DNA of 21,217 bases from JALOAT01 sp041677345 (GTDB lineage: Bacteria; Pseudomonadota; Gammaproteobacteria; Thiohalomonadales; Thiohalomonadaceae), in the NCBI GenBank assembly GCA_041677345.1, contig JBAYQE010000041.1, forward strand, positions 1 through 21,217, given 5' to 3'. Both the position numbers and the translations under genes were made by a program. Positions 14,846 to 20,769 of the stretch are shown here, one piece after another (the stretch's first letter is position 1; each line of letters starts with the position of its first letter). The notes under the pieces were generated by a model that searched no databases, was not told the DNA's origin, and saw only the letters and a list, made by a program, of their open reading frames with translations.

Positions 14846-16294
14846 TTATTCCATTGGGGGTTTGCCAGGGCCTGAAGGGTCCCGAAGCTGCTGCAAGCGT
14901 GCTTCGACGCGGGCGAGATCGTAGAAGTCCACGCCCGGCTCACGGCGTGCCATTTCCAGTTGTTCTATGGCTTGGTTTTTTTCGTCGAGGAGGATGAAGC
15001 GTTCGGCCAGGGCAAGCCGCGCGGCTGCCGCATTACCTGCGGCATGCTCCGCCTGGGAGAGTGCTGCGAGCAATGCGGGCGATGCACCGTAATCACGCAG
15101 GAAGGCGCGCAGGATTTTTACCGATTCCTGCGCACGTCGTGTGGCCGCGAGCAGGCGCGCCTGGACAAGACACAGCGCTTCATCGCCGGGATACAGGTCT
15201 CTTGCCTTGCGCAACGTGAGTTCTGCGCCCTGGTTATCGCCGTCGGCCGCTTCGATCTCTGCCTTCATGCGCAGCAGGCGCGCCTGCACTTCGCTGGGTG
15301 CATCCATGCGCCGGATTTCATCGCGTGCTTCGGCGAAGCGTCCGGCACGCCAGAGCGCGAGGGCGTAGCCATAGCGCGTGGCCTGGACAGAGGCATGGGT
15401 GCCTGCCTCCAGGGAGGCGGCGAGTTGGCGGGCAAGGGTCGCCGGATCCTGGGACAGTCGTGCACGGATCTCCATCTTGATGAATTCGAATGTCTCGGAT
15501 CTGACCGGAGCAGCGTGCTTCGAGTATTCCTGTGCGCGGCTGCGTGTGTCGGCGATGCGCGACACGGTGACAGGATGGGTGCGCAGGAATTCCAGTTCAC
15601 TGGCCTCGCCGCCTCCCAGCCGGGTCTCCTGGTACAGCCGTTCAAAAAAGGAGGCCATGGCGCCGGGCGCGAAGCCGGCACCGCTCAGGATGTGCATGCC
15701 GATACGATCGGCCTCCTGCTCATGGGCACGGGAAAAGTCGAGCTGGGTCTGGCTGGTCGTGGCCAGTGAACTGGCGATGGCGGCTTGCCCCAGTTCAGGG
15801 TTCTGGCTGCCGAGCACGATGGCGGCGATGATCGCGGCGGTCATGGGCAGGTTGGAACGGTTCATCTGCTCGATTCGGCGTGCTATGTGCTGCTGGGTCA
15901 CATGGGCGATTTCGTGCGCCATTACGCTGGCCAACTCGCTCTCCGAGCGCGCCGTGAGGACGAGTCCCGCGTTCACACCGATGAACCCTCCGGGCAGGGC
16001 AAAGGCATTGATGGTGGGATCATCCACGAGGAAAAAGGTGAACACCTGTTCCGAGCCCGAGGCGGAGACAAGCCGGGCGCCCAAGTCTTTCAGGTAAGCG
16101 GTGAGGGCCGGATCCTCTACCACTTTTCCGGCACGGCGCAGCTGGCGGACGATATCGCGGCCGATACGCTCCTCTTCGGCAGGCGAGATCACGGCCGAAC
16201 CCGAACCCATGTCGGGCAACTGGATTTCGCCGTGTGCGACGGGGGCCGCCATGATTGAACAGGCGAGCAGGGCGAGGGAGAGGACGATGCGCAA
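14846..16294 (-). CDS. bepA: BepA-type M48 metalloprotease with TPR domain
   Basis: With the TTG start at 16294 the protein has 482 residues, close to E. coli BepA (487). A signal peptide (MRIVLSLALLACSIMAAPVAHG) precedes the M48 domain: zinc motif H127-EIA-H131 with catalytic E128, the third-ligand motif EQEAD (192-196), and H240 in LRTHPVT, which matches the E. coli regulatory His246. Residues about 260-482 are TPR-like helices. BepA acts in the periplasm as chaperone and protease for outer-membrane beta-barrel assembly. The TTG has AGAGGA upstream; the only longer in-frame starts would run into the divergent rhodanese promoter. Genes downstream on the same strand are the sox operon, 250 bases away. 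Confidence 0.9.
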   Translation of the reverse strand: MRIVLSLALLACSIMAAPVAHGEIQLPDMGSGSAVISPAEEERIGRDIVRQLRRAGKVVEDPALTAYLKDLGARLVSASGSEQVFTFFLVDDPTINAFALPGGFIGVNAGLVLTARSESELASVMAHEIAHVTQQHIARRIEQMNRSNLPMTAAIIAAIVLGSQNPELGQAAIASSLATTSQTQLDFSRAHEQEADRIGMHILSGAGFAPGAMASFFERLYQETRLGGGEASELEFLRTHPVTVSRIADTRSRAQEYSKHAAPVRSETFEFIKMEIRARLSQDPATLARQLAASLEAGTHASVQATRYGYALALWRAGRFAEARDEIRRMDAPSEVQARLLRMKAEIEAADGDNQGAELTLRKARDLYPGDEALCLVQARLLAATRRAQESVKILRAFLRDYGASPALLAALSQAEHAAGNAAAARLALAERFILLDEKNQAIEQLEMARREPGVDFYDLARVEARLQQLRDPSGPGKPPME

Positions 16295-16362
16295 GTAGGT
16301 GTTCCTCTTGGAAATTATCTTCCCGGCGAGGTCCGTCCGGAGCGGATCTGGCCAGGACGGAG

Positions 16363-16390
16363 TTGAATCAGTCGCAGGCGAATCTATAAT
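16363..16390 (+). promoter_or_regulatory. Sigma70 promoter of the rhodanese gene
   Basis: TTGAAT (16363-16368) and a perfect TATAAT (16385-16390) are separated by 16 bases. The start point would fall near 16397, about 36 bases before the ATG. Confidence 0.65.
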
Positions 16391-16414
16391 ATTAGCACTT
16401 GGTAAAATGCTTAA
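16386..16414 (-). promoter_or_regulatory. Possible divergent promoter for bepA
   Basis: On the minus strand TTAAGC (16414-16409) and TATTAT (16391-16386) are 17 bases apart. The -10 uses the same AT-rich box as the rhodanese promoter on the other strand, so the two promoters would compete. The -35 is weak. Confidence 0.35.
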
Positions 16415-16432
16415 TCGGGGGGACCCACACAT

Positions 16433-16750
16433 ATGTTCAATATAAAGGAAGTCGACGCCGGTGATGTGCACCACAAAATCAGCGCAGCAGGCGGAGTCCG
16501 GCTCGTGGATGTGCGGTCACCGGCCGAGGTGGCCCAAGGCGCCATCCCGGGTGCGGTGAATATCCCGCTGCACCTGCTGCCCATCCGCATGGGCGATTTC
16601 GGTGACGGCGTGGAAACCGTGATCTATTGCCGCAGTGGCGCCCGCTCGGCGCAGGCCTGCGCCTTCCTGCAGGCCCAGGGTATCCAGAATGTCTACAACC
16701 TCCGTGGCGGCATCATCTCCTGGGTGCAGAATGGCCTTGCCGTAGCCTGA
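16433..16750 (+). CDS. rhd: Single-domain rhodanese sulfurtransferase (Rhd)
   Basis: A 105-residue single rhodanese domain without signal peptide. The active-site loop C66-RSGAR is intact, with the family motifs LVDVRSPAEVAQGAIPGAVNIP before and VYNLRGGIISW after it. It would carry persulfide sulfur on C66 and pass it to TusA. In sulfur oxidisers such as Allochromatium vinosum, rhd, tusA and dsrE2 are clustered and form a cytoplasmic sulfur relay; the same order is seen here. GGGGGGA precedes the ATG. A 175-base spacer with its own promoter separates it from tusA. Confidence 0.93.
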   Translation: MFNIKEVDAGDVHHKISAAGGVRLVDVRSPAEVAQGAIPGAVNIPLHLLPIRMGDFGDGVETVIYCRSGARSAQACAFLQAQGIQNVYNLRGGIISWVQNGLAVA

Positions 16751-16784
16751 GATTGTCAGTGGCGCGATTTCCCGTGGTACAAGC

Positions 16785-16798
16785 CCCTGGAACCAGGG
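16785..16798 (+). other. 14-base palindrome after rhd
   Basis: CCCTGGAACCAGGG is a perfect palindrome 34 bases after the rhd stop and just upstream of the tusA promoter candidate. No U-run follows. It could be a weak 3' structure or a binding site for a dimeric regulator. Confidence 0.3.
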
Positions 16799-16820
16799 AG
16801 GGCTATTACCAATGGGAGGG

Positions 16821-16848
16821 TTGCGCCGGAACAAGGATCGCATATAAG
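16821..16848 (+). promoter_or_regulatory. Probable promoter of tusA-dsrE2
   Basis: TTGCGC (16821-16826) and TATAAG (16843-16848) lie 16 bases apart. The predicted start near 16855 gives a leader of about 70 bases containing a hairpin with a U-run. Confidence 0.45.
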
Positions 16849-16879
16849 TTCACCAGCGAATTCTTAATTTACCGCGCTG

Positions 16880-16903
16880 GACCCAATTGGGTCTGGCGTT
16901 TTT
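16880..16903 (+). terminator. Attenuator-like hairpin in the tusA leader
   Basis: The 14-base palindrome GACCCAATTGGGTC (16880-16893) is followed within six bases by five T (16899-16903). The stem is short but GC-capped. It lies 22 bases before the tusA start, after both the rhd gene and the tusA promoter candidate, so it could end rhd transcripts or attenuate tusA itself. Confidence 0.45.
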
Positions 16904-16925
16904 GTTACGTATGAAGGAGAACGAG

Positions 16926-17156
16926 ATGGCAAACTTCGATCAAGAACTCGACGCTTCCGGCCTGAACTGCCCGTTGCCGATCCTGCGTGCCAAGAAGACC
17001 CTTGCAGGCCTGCAGTCCGGCCAGGTGCTGCGCATCGTGGCTACCGATCCCGGTTCGGTCAAGGACTTCGAAGCGTTCTCCAAGCAGACCGGCAACCCGC
17101 TGCTGGAATCCGGCGAAGAAGGCGGCAAGTTCGTTTTCCTGATCAAGAAGGCCTGA
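16926..17156 (+). CDS. tusA: TusA-family sulfur carrier protein
   Basis: A 76-residue TusA: FDQELDASGLNCPLPILRAKK with the active C15 in the CPLP motif, then VLRIVATDPGSVKDFEAFSKQTGN. TusA accepts persulfide sulfur (here probably from Rhd) and delivers it to DsrE-type proteins and sulfur-oxidation enzymes in the cytoplasm. AAGGAG six bases before the ATG at 16926 fixes the start; an in-frame ATG at 16887 would overlap the leader hairpin and is rejected. DsrE2 follows after 27 bases. Confidence 0.95.
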   Translation: MANFDQELDASGLNCPLPILRAKKTLAGLQSGQVLRIVATDPGSVKDFEAFSKQTGNPLLESGEEGGKFVFLIKKA

Positions 17157-17183
17157 TTGTAACCACGGTGCGGGAGGTGTCGG

Positions 17184-17660
17184 ATGTCTAAGAAGCTGGC
17201 CATCATTGCCACGAAGGGTACCCTGGACTGGGCCTACCCGCCGTTCATCCTGGCGTCCACTGCGGCTGCGCTCGGTTATGACGTCGAAGTGTTCTTCACG
17301 TTCTACGGCCTGCAGCTGGTCAAGAAGGACCTCGATCTGAAGGTTTCGCCGCTCGGCAATCCGGGCATGCCCATGCCCATGGGCATGGACAAGTGGTTCC
17401 CCGTCATGGGTACCGCGATCCCGGGCATGGAGACAGTCATGACCTCCATGATGAAGAGCAAGATGAAAGCGAAGGGTGTCGCCAGCATCGAAGAACTCCG
17501 CGAGCTGTGCCAAGAGGCGGGTGTCCGCTTCGTGGCTTGCCAGATGACGGTGGATCTGTTCGATATGGAACCTTCGCAGTTCATCGACGAGTTGGAATTC
17601 GGTGGCGCTGCCACCTTCTTCGAGTTTGCCGGCGAATCCGACATCTGTCTTTACATCTGA
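17184..17660 (+). CDS. dsrE2: DsrE2-type DsrE/DsrF/DrsH-like sulfurtransferase
   Basis: A 158-residue DsrE-fold protein: KLAIIATKGTLDWAYPPFIL, then a Met-rich stretch at residues 61-95 (GMPMPMGMDKWFPVMG, GMETVMTSMMKSKMK), and the conserved cysteine region FVACQMTVDLF with C119. C109 and C155 are further cysteines. DsrE2 proteins take part with Rhd and TusA in cytoplasmic or membrane-linked sulfur transfer during dissimilatory sulfur oxidation. No regular transmembrane helix is evident, though the Met-rich hydrophobic loop could touch the membrane. GGGAGGTG precedes the ATG. It ends 26 bases before a strong terminator, closing the rhd-tusA-dsrE2 unit. Confidence 0.88.
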   Translation: MSKKLAIIATKGTLDWAYPPFILASTAAALGYDVEVFFTFYGLQLVKKDLDLKVSPLGNPGMPMPMGMDKWFPVMGTAIPGMETVMTSMMKSKMKAKGVASIEELRELCQEAGVRFVACQMTVDLFDMEPSQFIDELEFGGAATFFEFAGESDICLYI

Positions 17661-17686
17661 CTCGCATTTTCGCGTCAGGTGCAAGA

Positions 17687-17710
17687 CCCCCGCCCCGTGC
17701 GGGGGTTTTT
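17687..17710 (+). terminator. Rho-independent terminator after dsrE2
   Basis: CCCCCGC (17687-17693), loop CCCGT, GCGGGGG (17699-17705), then TTTTT, G and five more T. This is a textbook strong terminator. Confidence 0.95.
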
Positions 17711-17716
17711 GTTTTT

Positions 17717-17771
17717 AGCACCTAACATGCATTAAATATCATTTGGTGCTTATATAAGCGTTCTCTAACTA
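17717..17771 (+). promoter_or_regulatory. Dyads and weak promoter candidate before fadL-like gene
   Basis: AGCACC (17717-17722) and GGTGCT (17745-17750) form an inverted repeat, and GCTTATATAAGC (17748-17759) is a perfect 12-base palindrome. A weak promoter TTGGTG (17743-17748), 17 bases, TAACTA (17766-17771) overlaps both. The predicted start near 17778 would make a leader of about 135 bases. Confidence 0.3.
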
Positions 17772-17773
17772 CC

Positions 17774-17912
17774 CACTACGGAGTAGTGATCATTTTCGCA
17801 CTTCCTCCTATTTTTCCGGCTGGGCCATAAAAAAAACGGTCGCGTTCTCACCGCGACAATAAGAGCCCTAACGCGACCTTTTATTCGAGTGCTTGCCACA
17901 AGAGGAGAAGTG
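17774..17912 (+). promoter_or_regulatory. Structured 5' leader of the fadL-like gene
   Basis: Four parts are visible. A hairpin CACTAC-GGA-GTAGTG lies at 17774-17788. An anti-Shine-Dalgarno, CACTTCCTCCT (17799-17809), can pair with AGGAGAAGTG (17903-17912), the ribosome-binding site next to the ATG, giving ten pairs with one bulged C. GGTCGCGTT (17838-17846) can pair either with CGCGAC (17852-17857) or with AACGCGACC (17870-17878). The latter nine-pair stem is followed by TTTTATT and resembles a terminator. These competing folds could control translation or termination; this is inferred from complementarity only. Confidence 0.45.
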
Positions 17913-19325
17913 ATGGAAAGAGTTTCAAAGGGTTTGCTTGCGACTGCCGTAGGCATCGCACTGGGTATGCCAGTGGCGGCGAATGCCACCAATGGCATGA
18001 ATATGGAGGGCTATGGTCCGATTGCTGCCGGCATGGGTGGTGCATCGATGGCCTATGACAACGGCACGGCAGCGGTAATGAACAACCCCGCAACGTTGTC
18101 CCTGATGGAAGAGGGTAACCGCCTGGATTTTGCCATCGGTGTGCTACGCCCTGATGTTAGTGCTTCGATGGGCCCCATGGATTGGCAGTCGGACGGTGAC
18201 TCGTATTACATGCCAGCCGTCGGTTGGGCACACAAGGCGGGCCGGTTGACTTATGGTCTCGGTGCTTTCGCACAAGGTGGAATGGGTACCGAATTCAACG
18301 GAGGCAATGGCTTGCCCGGTGGTCCTGGTACGGCCGGCGTGATAGCGCAAGGTGCGGATCCTGCTGCAGTGGCAAGCTGGGACGAGCGTTCCGAAGTCGG
18401 TGTCCTGCGCGTCATTTTACCTTTCGCTTACCAAATGAATGACCGGTTGTCCTTTGCGGCAAGCCTGGATTACGTGCGCGCCACCATGGACCTGCAGATG
18501 GCCATGCCGGCGCCGGTGTTGCTCGGTATGACGAATCCCGCGTCAACGGTCGGCTCACTCAGCGGTTCGTTGTTGGGTGCGCTCGGGGGACTCCCGGGTC
18601 CGCTTCACGGTGGTTACTTCGATTTCTCCGACGACAGTGATTACAGCGGTGAAACCGAAGGGGATGGCTTCGCTGGCAAGTTGGGATTCGTTTACCGCAT
18701 CAATGATCAGTTCACGATCGGCGGTACTTACCATAGCGAGACGAGTCTCGATGACCTCGAAGGCGATGCCACCCTCGTGATGGCGTTTGACAATGGCGTC
18801 GGTGGGACTGCAACCATGCCCATCGACGGGAAGATCAAGATCAAGGATTTCCAGTGGCCTAGCACCTACGGTCTCGGCGTTGCCTATCAGCCCAGTGATC
18901 GGTTCATGGTGGCCGCGGACGTGAAGAAGATTAACTGGTCCGAAGTCATGGAAGACTTCAAGATGAGCTTCGAATCAGCTGCGGGTGATCTGGATGCAGT
19001 GATGTTCCAGGACTGGGACGACCAGACGGTTTTGCAACTCGGTCTGGCTTTCAAGGCAACTGACACTATCACCCTTCGGGCCGGTGCCAATATCTCCGAT
19101 AACCCGATCCCCGACCGCACTGTTCATTATCTCTTCCCTGCCATCGTCGAGAAGCACTACACGGTGGGTATCGGGTACGACATCCCCAACAACGGTGACA
19201 TCAATTTCTCGATCTCCTATGCGCCGGAGGTCGAGGTCACGGGAAGTAATCCGGAGTCCAACCAGGGGCTCGAGATTTCACATTCCCAGCTCAACTATCA
19301 GCTGATGTACAGCCACCACTTCTGA
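17913..19325 (+). CDS. OMPP1/FadL/TodX-family outer-membrane transporter
   Basis: A 470-residue outer-membrane beta-barrel. The signal peptide MERVSKGLLATAVGIALGMP-VAANA ends at residue 25, and the mature N terminus TNGMNMEGYGPIAAGMGGASMAYDNG with NNPA (57-60) is the FadL-family hatch motif. Alternating strands follow (KLGFVYRINDQFTIGGTYHS, YGLGVAYQPSDRFMVAADVK), and the protein ends in Phe (YSHHF), as BAM substrates do. FadL proteins let hydrophobic molecules across the outer membrane; the substrate here is unknown. AGAGGAGAAG next to ATG 17913 fixes the start and is complementary to an upstream leader segment. The gene stands alone between terminators except for the secreted protein downstream. 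Confidence 0.92.
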   Translation: MERVSKGLLATAVGIALGMPVAANATNGMNMEGYGPIAAGMGGASMAYDNGTAAVMNNPATLSLMEEGNRLDFAIGVLRPDVSASMGPMDWQSDGDSYYMPAVGWAHKAGRLTYGLGAFAQGGMGTEFNGGNGLPGGPGTAGVIAQGADPAAVASWDERSEVGVLRVILPFAYQMNDRLSFAASLDYVRATMDLQMAMPAPVLLGMTNPASTVGSLSGSLLGALGGLPGPLHGGYFDFSDDSDYSGETEGDGFAGKLGFVYRINDQFTIGGTYHSETSLDDLEGDATLVMAFDNGVGGTATMPIDGKIKIKDFQWPSTYGLGVAYQPSDRFMVAADVKKINWSEVMEDFKMSFESAAGDLDAVMFQDWDDQTVLQLGLAFKATDTITLRAGANISDNPIPDRTVHYLFPAIVEKHYTVGIGYDIPNNGDINFSISYAPEVEVTGSNPESNQGLEISHSQLNYQLMYSHHF

Positions 19326-19341
19326 TAGCAACCAACAAAAG

Positions 19342-19366
19342 ACGGGGGGTGCTATGCCCCCCGTTT
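19342..19366 (+). terminator. Weak terminator or mRNA-stabilising hairpin
   Basis: ACGGGGGG (19342-19349) and CCCCCCGT (19357-19364) form an eight-pair stem with a seven-base loop, followed by only TT. It may reduce readthrough into the next gene or protect the fadL-like mRNA end. Confidence 0.55.
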
Positions 19367-19398
19367 CACAATCGATGAAATACAGAAGGAGGAGCATC

Positions 19399-20319
19399 AT
19401 GGACACTCGCAGGGCGAGTTGGGCGGTGGGCCTGTGCCTGCTGGTGGTGGCTGCCGCAGCGCAGGCGGCGGAGCGATACAAGCCTTTCGTGCTGGCCTAC
19501 AAGGGTGATGGCGAAGTGGCGGCTGCGATGGAGGCGGTTGCCGCCAAGCTGGCACAGGCCGGTTTCGAAGTGGCGGGGAGTTACAGCCCATTTCCCACCG
19601 CGACCATCCTCGCCATCACCAACGACGCGCTGAAGCAGGAAGCAGCCAAATCGGAGTTTGGCGGTTATGCAGCCGCACAGCGTGTCGCCATCACCAAGGT
19701 GGGGGAGGAGGTGCAGGTGGCCTACACCAATCCCACCTACATGGCACACGCCTATCGCCTGGACGGGGACCTGAAGGCGGTGAGCGACAAACTCGCGGAG
19801 GCCCTCGGCCGTGAGGCCGAGTACGGGCCTGACAAGGCCATGACCGGGAAGGAATTGCGCAAGTACCACTACATGTTCGGCATGGAGTACTTCGACGACC
19901 CGAGCCTGCTGGCCGAGCACGACAGCTACGAGGCCGCCGTGCAGGCGGTGGAGGCGAAACTGGCCGAAGGCGTATCGGGGGTGGGTAAGGTCTACCGTAT
20001 CGATATCCCGGGCAAGCAGGAAACCGTGTTCGGCGTGGCCTTGCGCGGCGGTGACGAGGCCAAGTACCAGGATGACGAGTACATCATGCGTGAGATCGAC
20101 TTCAAGCCGGTCCGCTCCACGGCACACCTGCCTTACGAGATGCTGGTGTCCGGCAACAAGGTCTATGCCCTGTATGCCCGTTTCCGCATCGCCATCAACT
20201 TCCCGGACCTGTCCATGATGGGCAAGCACAGCTTCATGAACATCATGCAGTCCCCGGCCGCCATCGAGCGCGCCCTTACCCTGGCCGCCGGCGGCACGCC
20301 CCGGCAGTCCTGGGAATAA
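19399..20319 (+). CDS. Secreted protein, two DUF302-like halves
   Basis: A 306-residue protein with a signal peptide (SWAVGLCLLVVAAAAQA, cleavage near residue 23) and no transmembrane helix after it, so it should be periplasmic. I do not recognise a named function. Two halves look alike: each begins with a helix of the type EAAVQAVEAKLAEG (GEVAAAMEAVAAKLAQAGF and SYEAAVQAVEAKLAEGV), then a beta pair (ATILAITND; ETVFGVALRG), then a strand-rich end (EEVQVAYTNPTYMAHAYR; NKVYALYARFRIAINFP). This pattern recalls DUF302 domains in tandem, by eye only. GGAGGAG before ATG 19399 fixes the start. It is 73 bases downstream of the fadL-like gene, behind a weak hairpin, and ends at a strong terminator, so the two may act on the same substrate. 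Confidence 0.75.
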   Translation: MDTRRASWAVGLCLLVVAAAAQAAERYKPFVLAYKGDGEVAAAMEAVAAKLAQAGFEVAGSYSPFPTATILAITNDALKQEAAKSEFGGYAAAQRVAITKVGEEVQVAYTNPTYMAHAYRLDGDLKAVSDKLAEALGREAEYGPDKAMTGKELRKYHYMFGMEYFDDPSLLAEHDSYEAAVQAVEAKLAEGVSGVGKVYRIDIPGKQETVFGVALRGGDEAKYQDDEYIMREIDFKPVRSTAHLPYEMLVSGNKVYALYARFRIAINFPDLSMMGKHSFMNIMQSPAAIERALTLAAGGTPRQSWE

Positions 20320-20386
20320 AAAACAGCGCCAAAAGAAGCCCGATCCAAGGGGCCGGGAACGCAGCACGGGACGGATCCCAACGTAA

Positions 20387-20411
20387 CCCCGCCTGATGGC
20401 GGGGTTTTTTT
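20387..20411 (+). terminator. Rho-independent terminator after the DUF302-like gene
   Basis: CCCCGCC (20387-20393), loop TGAT, GGCGGGG (20398-20404), then seven T. Strong and perfectly paired. Confidence 0.95.
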
Positions 20412-20457
20412 ATGCGCCCGCCAATGAACGCAAGCGGATGGAAAGGCAAAAAGCAGT

Positions 20458-20618
20458 AACCACGGGGGACACGGGAAACACGGGGAAATCCTCAATGGTT
20501 ACCCTACCTGTAGGAGCGGCCACCGGCCGCGATTGTCCTCGGATACTGCGCTATCGCGGCCGGTGGCCGCTCCTACAGAAAAATTCGATTCCCCGTGTTT
20601 CCCGTGTCCCCCGTGGTT
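20458..20618. repeat. Nested palindromic element, outer nonamer arms
   Basis: The outer left arm (20458-20490) contains three exact nine-base units: ACGGGGGAC, ACGGGAAAC and ACGGGGAAA. The right arm (20587-20618) is its reverse complement except for one indel near the inner end. Between the arms sits a perfect inverted REP pair (20508-20578). It shares its arm architecture with the element at 1160-1316, although the units differ. No coding sequence is present. It occupies the middle of the 450-base stretch between the DUF302-like gene and glyA. Confidence 0.85.
20508..20578. repeat. Inverted REP pair (BIME-like)
   Basis: The 26 bases at 20508-20533 and their reverse complement at 20553-20578 match at every position. 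Each unit has the GTAGGAGCGGCC head and an internal CGGCC/GGCCG hairpin, with a 19-base spacer. The GTAG head is a known hallmark of REPs mobilised by RAYT proteins in Pseudomonas and Stenotrophomonas. A diverged single unit lies at 7465. Confidence 0.88.
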
Positions 20619-20769
20619 TGGCTTTCTCTTCGGCTCAATACGTCCACTTGCTTTCACGTGCGGATGTCCACCCACTGGCCCGCATGCAAAGAAGGCCCGG
20701 ATCGGGTAACATTTCCCGTCTTCTGCGGACCCCTTCCCGCCCTACTTCCGAGCCGAGCCAGGAGTGCCG
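20619..20769 (+). other. glyA upstream region, nothing firm seen
   Basis: I see no gene, no tetrahydrofolate or glycine riboswitch core, and no strong promoter. TAACAT (20707-20712) is a possible -10 box but lacks a good -35. AGGAG (20760-20764) is the glyA ribosome-binding site. The stretch 20412-20457 between the terminator and the repeat is also empty. Confidence 0.5.

Noticed and set aside
16295..16474. Longer bepA reading frame
   Set aside because: It would overlap the rhd start and promoter, and the added residues are not a signal peptide; length with TTG 16294 matches the family.
20619..20769. Riboswitch for glyA
   Set aside because: No conserved tetrahydrofolate or glycine aptamer core could be recognised by eye.
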